DNA of 64,000 nucleotides from Nitrosomonas sp. HPC101 (GCF_009833125.1 NZ_QRCC01000010.1:186001-250000); one strand, 5' to 3'; positions 45,967 to 55,493 are shown, counted from the stretch's first letter. A program made the numbers and translations. Notes: generated by a model not told the origin, from the sequence alone.

Positions 45967-48057
45967 TCAGAATTGGTATGAAACGGCGAGTTTGTAGTTG
46001 CGTCCTGGATCTTTCAATACACTGAGATGGCGCCGGTAGTCTTTATCAGTCAGATTATCAATGCCGAGATCCAGCCGTACACCTTTGAACGAGCCGTTCT
46101 GCGGTAGCCAGGTGAGTGTCAGATCGTGCAGCGTATAGCCGGGGGTGGCTGTTCCACCTGTCGGCACACGATTCTGTGCTTCGACAATGCTGCTGCGCCA
46201 GCCGAGGGAAAGACTGTATGTCGGCCAGGTCAGACCAGCCATGATGATCCACTTGTCCGGCTGTATGTTGGACAATACCCCGCCATCCGTGCGGTTGTAG
46301 CCCCTGGTCTGGGCGTAAGAAAAGCCGGCATAGCCGTATTGGGCCGCGTAATTGGCTTCTATTTCAAATCCTTCCAGTACGGCATCACGCACATTGTCAC
46401 TGGTCGTGATACCGCCTCTGCCAGGGTTGCCGGAAACCGGGAAGAATACAAAATCGACCATCAGATCGACGAAATCTTTGACCTTGTTATGGAAATAGGC
46501 TCCCCGGATAGCCAGGTGATCATTCTGATACAGCAGATCCGATTTATGGATGCGTGCGCCCACTTCTTTGTTGAATGCCGTTTCCGGTTTGAGATTCGGA
46601 TTGGGGACGAACAGATTGGCGCAACCCCGGCCACAGCTGAAATGGGTGCCGGTGGTGAAGAGTTCACCCAGTGTCGGAGCGCGGAATGCTTCGTTGTAGC
46701 CACCGGTAATTGAAAACCACTCGGTTATTTTAAGTAATCCGCCGAGTTTGAAATTAACACGATCATTTGTATTGGTGCTGGCCCCGATACCATTTGCCTG
46801 GCTGCTGAAATAATCCCAGCGCACACCCGGGATAAGTGACAATCGCTCCCATAATGTGATCTCGTCTTGCAGATACACCCCGACTACATCTGCTTCACCT
46901 CGGGGAAATTCTGATCGTGGTACGCCGTTGCGTTTTCCTTTAGCTTCGTTGTGGTAATAATCGACCCCGTAGGTCAGCCGCTGGGTCGCGAAACTGGCTA
47001 AATTGAAATGCGAGCTGTTGCGCGCATTGATCCCGGTAGTGGAAAAATCCGTTTCATCGCGTCGTCGATCGAGCAGACGTTTCTCAAAGCTATAAGTGGT
47101 GTTGTGGTAGACGAGCACTTCGGGATTCAGTAAGGCGTTATCTGTTTCCTCGTAACGATAACGTAAGGTGTAGTTGCGTTGCTCGGTGTTCCGGTCCACC
47201 AGGGCGCCCGGGGTGGAAACGGCCTGCGAATTGGCAGGGATTTCTCCGGTTTGATCGAAAGTCTGTGTGGAAAATGTGAAGCGATGATCCCCCGGTGTCC
47301 AGTTGAATTTGGCCAGGCCGGCATAGGATTCAAACTGGGAATTTTGCAATCTGGAACCGTCACCATGGCGGATATCGCTTGCCGCATTGCGGTAGGAAAA
47401 GTCCAGCAGATAGTCGAACGATTCTCCAGCCAGACCGAACACACTGAGGCCCGGGATGTATTGCTCGTTCATGCTTTGAAATCCACCCCTGATTTTGGTG
47501 CCGAAACGTTCATCGCCGCGTAACAGATCGGTTGCATCCAATGTGGTAAAGGAGATAACCCCGCCGAGCGCACCGCTGCCCCATACAGTGGAGGCTGGCC
47601 CGCGCATGACATCTACGCGCTTGAGTAGCGATGGATCAGTGAAGATCCGAGCATTGTGCCCCCGGTTGAAATCCTGTCTGGCGCCATCCAGCAGAAATAG
47701 GATGCGGCCGTCACTCATGCCGCGTATGGTGGGGCTCAAGCCGAGATTGCGTGGTCCACCACCCAGTTCAATGTTAGGCAGATAGCGAAGCACATCCCCG
47801 ATATCAGCTGCTTGCCGGGTTCGTATCTGCTCGGTATCAACGATACTGACTGATTCGGGTGTGTCGGCTACCTTCCGGCGAGTGCGGGTGGCGGTAACAG
47901 TGATTTCCCGCAGATCTGAGACAATGAGTTTATCCACCAGCTTTGTACCGGCAGCTGTGGTTTGTGCGTCGGCAGAGGCGGAGAACAGCGCCGATGTGCA
48001 GACAGTCGCAAGAAAAATTAGCCAGTTGACAGGGCGCCATTTGAATCTTGAAAACAT
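45967..48057 (-). CDS. TonB-dependent heme/hemoglobin-type receptor
   Basis: A 696-residue receptor with signal peptide (NWLIFLATVCTSALFSASADA), TonB-box-like REITVTATRTRRK, a plug domain (DIGDVLRYLPNIELGGGP, VDVMRGPASTVWGSGALGG) and a barrel ending LAVSYQF. The heme-receptor signature is present: FRAPTLGELFTTGTHF (FRAP box) and NPNLKPE (NPNL box), with the intervening His in TGTHF. A cysteine pair in HFSCGRGCANLF lies in that extracellular loop. It precedes hemP in the direction of transcription and follows a secreted CbiX-like gene. The role is uptake of heme or heme-protein iron. Confidence 0.9.
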   Translation of the reverse strand: MFSRFKWRPVNWLIFLATVCTSALFSASADAQTTAAGTKLVDKLIVSDLREITVTATRTRRKVADTPESVSIVDTEQIRTRQAADIGDVLRYLPNIELGGGPRNLGLSPTIRGMSDGRILFLLDGARQDFNRGHNARIFTDPSLLKRVDVMRGPASTVWGSGALGGVISFTTLDATDLLRGDERFGTKIRGGFQSMNEQYIPGLSVFGLAGESFDYLLDFSYRNAASDIRHGDGSRLQNSQFESYAGLAKFNWTPGDHRFTFSTQTFDQTGEIPANSQAVSTPGALVDRNTEQRNYTLRYRYEETDNALLNPEVLVYHNTTYSFEKRLLDRRRDETDFSTTGINARNSSHFNLASFATQRLTYGVDYYHNEAKGKRNGVPRSEFPRGEADVVGVYLQDEITLWERLSLIPGVRWDYFSSQANGIGASTNTNDRVNFKLGGLLKITEWFSITGGYNEAFRAPTLGELFTTGTHFSCGRGCANLFVPNPNLKPETAFNKEVGARIHKSDLLYQNDHLAIRGAYFHNKVKDFVDLMVDFVFFPVSGNPGRGGITTSDNVRDAVLEGFEIEANYAAQYGYAGFSYAQTRGYNRTDGGVLSNIQPDKWIIMAGLTWPTYSLSLGWRSSIVEAQNRVPTGGTATPGYTLHDLTLTWLPQNGSFKGVRLDLGIDNLTDKDYRRHLSVLKDPGRNYKLAVSYQF

Positions 48058-48190
48058 ATACCTTTCCCAGAAAATAAATTACTTCCGGCTGGCTGGCGCT
48101 ATGCTGACTGACTGGATAAAACAGGTTTTCGATCAACCTGGGTTTTTATTGAATTCGGGTCGTGGCTGCAAATAGCCATGACCCTGTGTA

Positions 48191-48352
48191 TTAAGGAAGC
48201 ACCGATTTAATCGTAAGTTGTCATCCTATGCTTGAGCCCTCGTCTGCAATAGACGTATTTTAACGGTACACTTTGTGCACCATGTGGTGGTGATGTGAGT
48301 CGTAGAGTGCTCCCTACGACCCGTCACGTCGCTTTGTTCCTCGCGGTGACGG
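48191..48352. repeat. Structured intergenic repeat (three hairpins, repeat-end homology)
   Basis: The block begins TTAAGGAAGCACCGATTTAATC, a degraded relative of the MITE-family ends, and contains three strong hairpins: CGTCT/AGACG at 48241-48255, GTCGTAG/CTACGAC at 48299-48320 and CCGTCAC/GTGACGG at 48321-48352. It separates the CbiX-like gene and the heme receptor, which read in the same direction, so it could reduce or process read-through. Confidence 0.5.
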
Positions 48353-48366
48353 AATAAATCAGCGTC

Positions 48367-50091
48367 TCATTTTTCAGAGATTTCTTGACGAACCAGTGCA
48401 TCTGCGTGCAGTTTGAGTCCTTGCTGAATCTGTTCATCAACCCATTGGGTAAACAGTGGATGAGGTGCAAAGCCTTCTCCCAGTTTAAACTTGAGATCGG
48501 ACAGGAATTTTTTTTCCGGGCCAGTTGCAGTGGTGCGTGCCGGGATGACAATGGCTGTGTCTCCTTGCTGGCCGGCCTCGGTTATCATGGCTCTTATTTT
48601 TTTAACCCAGGGTGCGCGTTTTTCCGGCCAATCCTCACGCCAGGTGGCAACCTTAAATGCCCTGAAATTTTCGCCACCATTGTTATGCATCTGCTGGGCG
48701 ATGCTTTCCAGATTTTGCAGCCACTCATTGTTGCGTTGATCATCGTGCATGCCGTGTGCAGTCAAAATAATGGTTTCTTTGGATGGGTCCCTGGAAAGCG
48801 CAAGTGCACGATCAAGCAGTGCTTTTGCAAACAGTGGGCTGTCCTCGTAACCTCCTGTCCAGATAACCGGCAGGGATGTCAGGATTCTGGGCGCGGCACT
48901 GGATGCTCCGTGTCCATCCTGTGCATGGCCATGGGCTGTATGTTGGTCAGCCTGGTGCGCTTCAATATCCATTCCGACCATGCGTGTGATTTCCTTGCGA
49001 AATGAATTTTTTGTTGCATAGGCACTGACGATTACTGCAGCTTTGGCGCCGCGCTGCTCCAGTTTGCGCAACGCGCGTTCAATCGTCAGGGGATCTGCCA
49101 TGGAAAAGGCAAACTCGATTTTGTATCGATTCATCAGGGGCTGTACCGCGGTACGCAAATTTTCATTCCAGTGAAAATCCGAGCCATGTGCAAACAGGAT
49201 GACGCCGGTATTTTCTGCGGTCAGGGGCAGGTTGCGATTGGCTTCTCGTTCCATCCACATGGTCAGGTGCTGTGGCCCGATCTGAAAATGATCAAGTATT
49301 GCATTTTTAGGCAGCAGCCATTCCAGACGTGCTTCGAGTGACATCATGTTGTCGTGTTTGGGACCAAGCGCAAATGCAATCACCCGGTTTCCGCTATTTT
49401 TGGCTGCTGATTTTGCTGGGGAGAATGCTCTGGCAAGCTGTTGTTTTATGGCATTGGAATAGTTTTCGGATGCTTCATCTTCTTTTTTCTCCAGAAGAAT
49501 CAGCGGACTGGTGGAGCGAAAATTCATTCCTTGTGATGCTTGCCGGGTAATACGTATCCAATCGTTGTGCATGGCTCGCCTGCTTGTATCGTCCTGCGCA
49601 CCGTAACCGACCACCAGCAGATGTTGGCGGGTGGCCGGTTCCATGGCGCGTAACCGGGAGGCAAGTGCCTCTACCGCGAAATAGCTTTCTCCGTAAGGGG
49701 GTGAAAAAACGGCAGGAACAGCCTGATTTTCTTTGGTTATCAGCTTGTGAACAAGTTGATAACGCGGTTCTGCAGTGGAAATAAATAAGGGCAACACTAC
49801 GATACGGTTGATGTCGTGGTTCTGCAGGCTGGCAAGAGCGGATTGCAGTGTTTGCCGGGTGCGCTCATCGGTAACGAATACCAGTGCGGCCGGGTGATGG
49901 GTCGCGAATGATTCAAATGCATCCCGTATTTCCTCATTGCCGACAAACCCCCGATCGGCTGCAACTACCAGAAAACCAGTCTGGTCTGCCGCTTCTGCAG
50001 CGGTTGCGTGCGCTCCTCCGCTACCGGGCAGAACAAATGCCAGTAAATAAAACGATATAACAGTTTTCACTGTTTTAATTGCAGAAAACAT
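48367..50091 (-). CDS. Secreted CbiX/SirB-like chelatase-family protein
   Basis: About 574 residues with a signal peptide (MFSAIKTVKTVISFYLLAF to AHA), unlike cytoplasmic chelatases. At least two CbiX-type modules are visible: LVVAADRGFVGNEEIRDAF with INRIVVLPLFIS, and GVILFAHGSDFHWNENLRTA with GAKAAVIVSAYATKNS; a third segment ETIILTAHGMHDDQRNNEW also carries the HG motif. A His-rich loop (HQADQHTAHGHAQDGHG, near residue 370) may bind metal. ATG 50091 has GGAG upstream. It lies between a DUF2325 gene and the heme receptor. Periplasmic metal or tetrapyrrole handling is inferred; a cobalt- or iron-chelatase reaction is unproven. Confidence 0.8.
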   Translation of the reverse strand: MFSAIKTVKTVISFYLLAFVLPGSGGAHATAAEAADQTGFLVVAADRGFVGNEEIRDAFESFATHHPAALVFVTDERTRQTLQSALASLQNHDINRIVVLPLFISTAEPRYQLVHKLITKENQAVPAVFSPPYGESYFAVEALASRLRAMEPATRQHLLVVGYGAQDDTSRRAMHNDWIRITRQASQGMNFRSTSPLILLEKKEDEASENYSNAIKQQLARAFSPAKSAAKNSGNRVIAFALGPKHDNMMSLEARLEWLLPKNAILDHFQIGPQHLTMWMEREANRNLPLTAENTGVILFAHGSDFHWNENLRTAVQPLMNRYKIEFAFSMADPLTIERALRKLEQRGAKAAVIVSAYATKNSFRKEITRMVGMDIEAHQADQHTAHGHAQDGHGASSAAPRILTSLPVIWTGGYEDSPLFAKALLDRALALSRDPSKETIILTAHGMHDDQRNNEWLQNLESIAQQMHNNGGENFRAFKVATWREDWPEKRAPWVKKIRAMITEAGQQGDTAIVIPARTTATGPEKKFLSDLKFKLGEGFAPHPLFTQWVDEQIQQGLKLHADALVRQEISEK

Positions 50092-50142
50092 GCTCTTCTC
50101 CGTGTCGTGAATCAAAGTACAAAAAAGCCAGTACTGGCCTGG

Positions 50143-51459
50143 CTATGTCGTGGTTTCAAGTGGTTTGACCGGATCGTTATTGATGCTGGTTTCGCCTGCT
50201 GCGATTTTTGATAGGGCTGTGGCAAAACTGGAAATACCCGTTCCTCTGAACAGCAGACAGGGTTTATGTCCCAGCCGGCAAAGTCTCTTGATCTGATAGT
50301 AGGCGGCATGGCTGACGTAATCGGTTGGGCAAATTACTGCAGTGGCACCGTATACCATTTCCGGCAAACGGGATAGCGCATCTTCCTGACCGCCATCGTG
50401 GTGTGATAATTTGAGGCCAAGCTGCCTGGCAAGTGCGTGATAGTGCGGCAGCTGTGCGGAGCGACCCCCCACGCATAGAATGCACTCGTGAGAGGCGTTA
50501 TTGATATCAACTGGCTCGACGGATTTTTTGTCTGGGGTATTACTGGAATTAAAGGTCAGTAACAGATTTTCCAGTGTGTCCCGCTCGGTTTGCAGAACAT
50601 CTCGTTCACGATAAAGTTCAGTCAGATTGTGACAGGCGTTTTTGAGTGCCTGTTTGAGTTCATCCGTTTGCGCAACCCTGATCTGCAGTTGTTCATTTTC
50701 CGTTGTCAGTTGCATCAGACGTTGTCCCATACTCATCATGGCGTGGCCGGATTCCAGCATTTCCAGGCGCTGGCGCAGTGCATTATCTTCCCGCCGGGAT
50801 TGCTGTAATTGCCGGATTTCCGCGGCTGCCTGTTCCAGTCGCTGACGTAAGCGTGATTCGGTCTGCATGTGTTTCTCCCTGACCTGCTCCAGTTGTTCGG
50901 CCAGCGCCTTCAGTGTCTGTGCTGTCTGGTTTGCCCGATTCTGAGTGGCTGAAAGTTCAGCGACTGCTTCATGCATATGCATGTGAACCGTATCGTGAAT
51001 CTGCTTTCGGGTATCAGGACTGGTGCGCTTGTGGGTAAGTGCTGCCCATAGTGGTCCGGCCACTTTTTTGCTGGCAAAGCAGCTTTCCCACAGTTTCAGT
51101 ACCGCGTTGTCAGTTTTGGCTGTCTCGAATTGTCTGATATAGCTCTGATGTAATTTATCCAGCTGTTTATGGATTGCTTCCGATACAGTATTTCTGGAGG
51201 CTGCACGGCAGACGGCCTCAACGTGCAGATCATGCGCATTCTTGATGGAGGCTTTAAATTGGAAGCGTCTGGCAAGGCATTCGAGGTCTGCAGGTGGTAG
51301 GCAAAGGCCGATAACAGGACAGTGATGTGATCTATCCAACTCCCAGAGCCTGGTGCGCTTTACAGGAGGGGGTGTATCAATCATTGTGACTCCGGGCAAT
51401 CTGTTTTCCGCTGATAGGGTGCTGGTTTCCGGCTGTCGCAGAATTGCAGGGGCATGCAT
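50143..51459 (-). CDS. Coiled-coil protein with C-terminal DUF2325 domain
   Basis: A 438-residue protein. The N-terminal region (residues about 40-180) is helical with HHCPVIGLCLP and HMHMHEAV clusters; residues about 180-315 form a long heptad-rich coiled coil (TLKALAEQLEQVREKHMQ, LRQRLEQAAAEIRQLQQ). The C-terminal DUF2325 domain reads HECILCVGGRSAQLPHYH, ATAVICPTDYVSHAAYYQIK and KPCLLFRGTGISSFATAL. AGAGGAG precedes the ATG. It is the first gene of the leftward cluster behind a Fur box. The function is unknown; the Cys/His clusters and the Fur site suggest a metal-linked cytoplasmic role. Confidence 0.8.
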   Translation of the reverse strand: MHAPAILRQPETSTLSAENRLPGVTMIDTPPPVKRTRLWELDRSHHCPVIGLCLPPADLECLARRFQFKASIKNAHDLHVEAVCRAASRNTVSEAIHKQLDKLHQSYIRQFETAKTDNAVLKLWESCFASKKVAGPLWAALTHKRTSPDTRKQIHDTVHMHMHEAVAELSATQNRANQTAQTLKALAEQLEQVREKHMQTESRLRQRLEQAAAEIRQLQQSRREDNALRQRLEMLESGHAMMSMGQRLMQLTTENEQLQIRVAQTDELKQALKNACHNLTELYRERDVLQTERDTLENLLLTFNSSNTPDKKSVEPVDINNASHECILCVGGRSAQLPHYHALARQLGLKLSHHDGGQEDALSRLPEMVYGATAVICPTDYVSHAAYYQIKRLCRLGHKPCLLFRGTGISSFATALSKIAAGETSINNDPVKPLETTT

Positions 51460-51522
51460 ACGGTATCTCCTCTATGGTGAAGTGTCAGTCCGGATCAAAT
51501 TATCCCAAACATTATTGATAAT

Positions 51523-51541
51523 AATAATGACTATCATTATC
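51523..51541. promoter_or_regulatory. Fur box in divergent promoter region
   Basis: AATAATGACTATCATTATC matches 16 of 19 positions of the classical Fur box. It lies between the leftward DUF2325 cluster (64 bases from its ATG) and the rightward BNR gene, 70 bases before the palindromic operator copy D. Confidence 0.88.
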
Positions 51542-51610
51542 AACGTCAATCATGGTATTGCAATTGATCATGCGTAATTCATGTTCCGGGCCTGCGTCGA
51601 GAGATCAGGG

Positions 51611-51627
51611 TGCGACAATTTGTCACA
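51611..51627. promoter_or_regulatory. Palindromic operator copy D
   Basis: TGCGACAATTTGTCACA, one mismatch from a perfect dyad. It ends 48 bases before the ATG of the BNR gene at 51676, like copy C before the BNR gene at 34312. Confidence 0.7.
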
Positions 51628-51675
51628 TTCTCATCCTTTTTGGAATCAGTTATTCTCCAAACTTTTTAGCGAACC

Positions 51676-52932
51676 ATGAAGCAGTCGACGTACTCTTTTC
51701 CCGCGCTGGCCGGATTCTTTTTTATGCTTGCTTCTGCGGTCGCAGCCGGGTCAGGTGCCAGTGATTCAACCCGGCAATCCTCTGCCACACAAGCCTCAAA
51801 ATCTGCCCGGACTGCATTGGCAGTGGGAGTAACACTGGATCAGGAAGGGCGGCTGTGGCTGGTAAAAGTGGTCGATCAGCACTTGCTGGTTTTCCGATCA
51901 GAAGATAATGGCAAGTATTTTTCCAGGCTTGCGACAATTACTCCTGTGCCGGAAAACATCGGTGGTGATGGCGAAAACCGTCCCAAGATTCAGGTGGCGC
52001 GTGATGGCACCGTGCTGGTTACCTGGACAGAGCTGCTGGTGGAAAAATATGCCGGCAATATAAAATTTTCCCGTTCAATTGATTCCGGCCGGACTTTCTC
52101 GGAACCGATCATCCTGAATGATGATGGGCGTGTGACCAGTCATCGCTTCGATTCTCTGGCAATCGACGGAAAAGGCAGGGTAGTGGTTGCCTGGCTGGAT
52201 GCCAGAGACCGCGATGCAGCGAGGGAAAAAGGTGAGGCGTTCAGGGGCGTTTCACTCTACAGCAGCCAGTCGTTCGACAATGGCGCGCATTTCGAGCCTA
52301 ACCGGCAAATTCATCCGCATACCTGTGAATGCTGCCGCACTGCGCTTGCCTGGACCAGCGCAGGGCCGGTCGTGCTGCTGCGGAATATTTTCGACACCAA
52401 TACCCGTGATTTTGCCGTAGCCAGCCTGGATAAAGTAGAAGAAGGCGTCAAAAGAGTCACCCGCGACGAGTGGCAGATCGACGCCTGCCCGCACAACGGC
52501 GGCAGTCTTGCGACAAATGGCAAGGAACACTTGCATCTGACCTGGTTCACCAGCGGCACTGTTGCACAGGGGCAGTTCTATAAACGGATCAGCGACAACC
52601 AGGAATCAGAACCCATGGTATTGGGTGATATGGATGCACAGCCCAATCACGCTGCGGTGGTGGCGTATGGTGAAACCGTTCTTCTCACCTGGCGTGAATT
52701 TGATGGCAATGTCTATTCCACAATGATGATGTTTTCAAATGACAGTGGTGAAACCTGGAGTGAACCATGGCGCCTGATGTTGTCTGCCGGCGCAAATGAC
52801 TACCCGATACCGCTCATCAGTGACAGTAAAGCGCTGGTGGTATGGAATACTGAAAACGAGGGTTTGCGGGTTATACCTGTTGAAAAGGTCATCAACCGGT
52901 CCAGTTACCAGACGATATTCGTAGAACAATAA
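51676..52932 (+). CDS. Secreted Asp-box (BNR) protein with CxCC and CPHxGG motifs, paralogue 2
   Basis: A 418-residue exported protein (signal AGFFFMLASAVAAGS). Asp-box propeller repeats: SEDNGKYF, SIDSGRTF, SFDNGAHF and SNDSGETW. The family motifs are HTCECCRTALAW (CxCC at about 217-220) and DACPHNGG (about 270-276). VVAWLDARDRDAA and TWREFDGNVYSTMM are shared almost word for word with the paralogue at 60609 (WFDGRVRDAA, AWREFDGNNYRMM). It is followed 62 bases later by a TonB receptor on the same strand. Operator D and a Fur box are upstream. A sialidase activity is unlikely, since no FRIP motif was seen. Confidence 0.82.
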   Translation: MKQSTYSFPALAGFFFMLASAVAAGSGASDSTRQSSATQASKSARTALAVGVTLDQEGRLWLVKVVDQHLLVFRSEDNGKYFSRLATITPVPENIGGDGENRPKIQVARDGTVLVTWTELLVEKYAGNIKFSRSIDSGRTFSEPIILNDDGRVTSHRFDSLAIDGKGRVVVAWLDARDRDAAREKGEAFRGVSLYSSQSFDNGAHFEPNRQIHPHTCECCRTALAWTSAGPVVLLRNIFDTNTRDFAVASLDKVEEGVKRVTRDEWQIDACPHNGGSLATNGKEHLHLTWFTSGTVAQGQFYKRISDNQESEPMVLGDMDAQPNHAAVVAYGETVLLTWREFDGNVYSTMMMFSNDSGETWSEPWRLMLSAGANDYPIPLISDSKALVVWNTENEGLRVIPVEKVINRSSYQTIFVEQ

Positions 52933-52994
52933 TAAGCGGCAATCATTGCTGCAAATACCAACTACTAATAAAAATCGAAAGGATGATTCAAATC

Positions 52995-55493
52995 ATGAGG
53001 CAATTTCCTCTGGCGTTGTTCGGCCTGCTGTGCGCTGCCATCAGTTACCCTGCCCAGGGTGAGGGTGCGCTCGAAAAACAGACACCAGGTGAGAACAGGG
53101 AGTATGCAGGAGAGCGGCTGATGCGGGCTGCCGAATCGGGCAACGGTACCAGCACGGATAAGACAAAAGAGAAGAAAAAAAGGGTGGATGAGCCAGCCGC
53201 GCATAACGGAGCCGTTTTTAAGGAAATGGTGATTACCGGTGAAATAGAGCGGGATTCGCGTTTCACTTCGCCTTCGATGCGTGTCACCCGGGCGCAGGTC
53301 GAGCAGCAAAATGCGCAAACCACGGAAGAAGTACTCAAATACATGCCCAGCCTGCAGATTCGCCAGCGCTACGTAGGGGATCCGAATGGTGTGTTGGGAA
53401 TTCGTGGCGCCGATATGTTTTCAACCGCGCGCAGCATGGTGTATGCCGATGGCCTGCCATTGCACAATTTTCTGCAGGCTTCATGGAACGGCGCGCCGCG
53501 CTGGTCGCTGGTCGGGCCGAACGAGATCGATTCGGTTGACATCGTTTATGGCCCTTTTTCAGCCGAGTACAGTGGTAACTCGATGGGAGGAGTGGCCAAT
53601 ATCCGGACACGCATGCCGCACAAGCAGGAGTTTTATTTTGAAGGCAGCCTGTTCATTCAGCCTTACAAAAATTACGGGACAGATAAAGGAACATTTATCG
53701 GGGACCGACAATATGTTTCCTATGGCAACCGGATACAGGACAGATTTACGGTGTTTCTGGCCTATAACCGGCTGGAAGCCCAGGGGCATCCGCAATCCTA
53801 TTTCATTGATAATACCGGATTGTTCGATGTGCCGGGAGGAACGCCGGTGACCGGCGGGGTCAGAACGCCCGATACGCGCGGCACGCCCAGTATCATTTAT
53901 GGTGATACCGGCCCCGAGAAGGTGAACACGCATCTGTTCAAGGGCAAATTCGGATACGACATTACGCCCGAACTGCAGACGCTGTTTACGGTGGCGTATG
54001 AAGAACGTACCCGCAACCAGAATCGCCCGGACAACTATCTGCGCACAGCAAACGGTGATTCTTTCTGGGGCGGTGCTGCTCCTGCTTGCGCACCCGGTGC
54101 TTCCTGTCGCAACCCTGAGGATGCCTTGGGCAATGCTTCGCTGGATGGCACCCGCTTCGATGTGGTGCAGAATGGTTTTGGTAGCAGCCGTGATAAACGC
54201 GAGACGCTGAATCTGGGTGTATCGCTGCGCGGCGCACTGACCCCGGGCTGGGATGTCGATACCACATTCAGTTATTTTGATGTGCTGAAGGATATTCGTG
54301 CGACAGCATTCTCCCATCGGAATGATCCGGGCAATACTGGTGTCGGGCAATTGCAGGATTTCCGTACATTCAACTGGTGGAATTATGACCTGAAACTGAG
54401 TACACCGAGGCTGCTGGGGTACGACAAGCTGTCGTTCCTGACCGGTTACCATTTCGACCAGTACAACCTCAGCTTCCGGCAATATGACCTGACCAGCTAT
54501 GATGATCTGACACGGGGCGCATTGCAGGCCAAGCGCAACAATGATGGCCGTACCTCGACCCATGCGTTTTTTGCGCAATCCACGTTCCGGTTTATGCCGG
54601 ACTGGGATGTTACCGCCGGTGTGCGTCAGGAATGGTGGGAGGCATCCAAAGGGGTCGTGTCCAGTGTAGCGGTGCCGAATCGTTCTGAGACAGCCACTTC
54701 TCCCAAGGTATCACTGGGCTATGAGCCCGGGCAGTGGAAGTTCCGCTATTCCTTCGGACGCGCGCACCGCTTCCCGGTGATCGCGGAGCTTTATCAATCG
54801 CTTGGTTCGCCGACCAGCATTCTGCAAGCCAATGCCATGCTCAAGCCGGAAAACGGTGTGCATCACAATTTCATGATGGAGTATGGACTGCCGAAGGGTT
54901 ACGTTCGCGTCAACGTCTTCCGGGACGACATCAAGGACGCCATCCGGCAGATTACATCTGCCTCAGGCGTGCTGACTTCCTATGCATTCCAGAATATCGG
55001 CGAAGTGGGAACAACCGGGGTGGAGCTGATTTTCGAACAGCGGAATATTCTGGGCTCACGATTTGATTTCATGTTCAATGGCACCTGGATGGATTCGGAA
55101 GTGGAAGATGGGCCGATCGTGAAATTTACCGAATCAACCGGCGTGCCGGCTGACTATAGCCTGACCGGGAAACAGGTCATTCGTCTGCCGCATTGGCGTG
55201 CCAACTTTTTCGGGACATATCATGTAACGGATGCCTGGGATGTTTCCCTGTCCGGCCGCTATACCAGCGATTCCTATAATGATCCTGATAACAGAGATCA
55301 TAAGCACAACGTATTCGGCGCCCAGAGCGATTTCTTCTTCATGGATTTTAAAACCAGCTACCGGCACCGGTTCAGTAATGGGTTGAAAAGCCGGCTCTCA
55401 TTCGGCATCAGCAACCTCAACAACGATAAAGCCTGGGTATTTCACCCTTATCCACAGCGTACCTACCTGCTTGAGGCGGCGTTCAGCTATTGA
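52995..55493 (+). CDS. TonB-dependent receptor paired with BNR paralogue 2
   Basis: An 832-residue receptor with signal peptide (MRQFPLALFGLLCAAIS). A Lys-rich linker (TDKTKEKKKRVDE) precedes the plug: EEVLKYMPSLQIRQRYVGD, LGIRGADMFSTARSMVYAD and VDIVYGPFSAEYSGNSMGG (residues about 110-205). The barrel ends LLEAAFSY. A cysteine pair in the predicted outer loop APACAPGASCRNPEDA (about residue 360) is notable. ATG 52995 has AAAGGA at good spacing; an earlier ATG at 52983 overlaps that site. It is cotranscribed with the upstream BNR gene and ends in a strong hairpin. The substrate is unknown. Confidence 0.88.
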   Translation: MRQFPLALFGLLCAAISYPAQGEGALEKQTPGENREYAGERLMRAAESGNGTSTDKTKEKKKRVDEPAAHNGAVFKEMVITGEIERDSRFTSPSMRVTRAQVEQQNAQTTEEVLKYMPSLQIRQRYVGDPNGVLGIRGADMFSTARSMVYADGLPLHNFLQASWNGAPRWSLVGPNEIDSVDIVYGPFSAEYSGNSMGGVANIRTRMPHKQEFYFEGSLFIQPYKNYGTDKGTFIGDRQYVSYGNRIQDRFTVFLAYNRLEAQGHPQSYFIDNTGLFDVPGGTPVTGGVRTPDTRGTPSIIYGDTGPEKVNTHLFKGKFGYDITPELQTLFTVAYEERTRNQNRPDNYLRTANGDSFWGGAAPACAPGASCRNPEDALGNASLDGTRFDVVQNGFGSSRDKRETLNLGVSLRGALTPGWDVDTTFSYFDVLKDIRATAFSHRNDPGNTGVGQLQDFRTFNWWNYDLKLSTPRLLGYDKLSFLTGYHFDQYNLSFRQYDLTSYDDLTRGALQAKRNNDGRTSTHAFFAQSTFRFMPDWDVTAGVRQEWWEASKGVVSSVAVPNRSETATSPKVSLGYEPGQWKFRYSFGRAHRFPVIAELYQSLGSPTSILQANAMLKPENGVHHNFMMEYGLPKGYVRVNVFRDDIKDAIRQITSASGVLTSYAFQNIGEVGTTGVELIFEQRNILGSRFDFMFNGTWMDSEVEDGPIVKFTESTGVPADYSLTGKQVIRLPHWRANFFGTYHVTDAWDVSLSGRYTSDSYNDPDNRDHKHNVFGAQSDFFFMDFKTSYRHRFSNGLKSRLSFGISNLNNDKAWVFHPYPQRTYLLEAAFSY

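Noticed and set aside
53559..54578. Leftward 339-codon frame
   Set aside because: It lies antisense within the TonB receptor; no signal, motif or ribosome-binding site.
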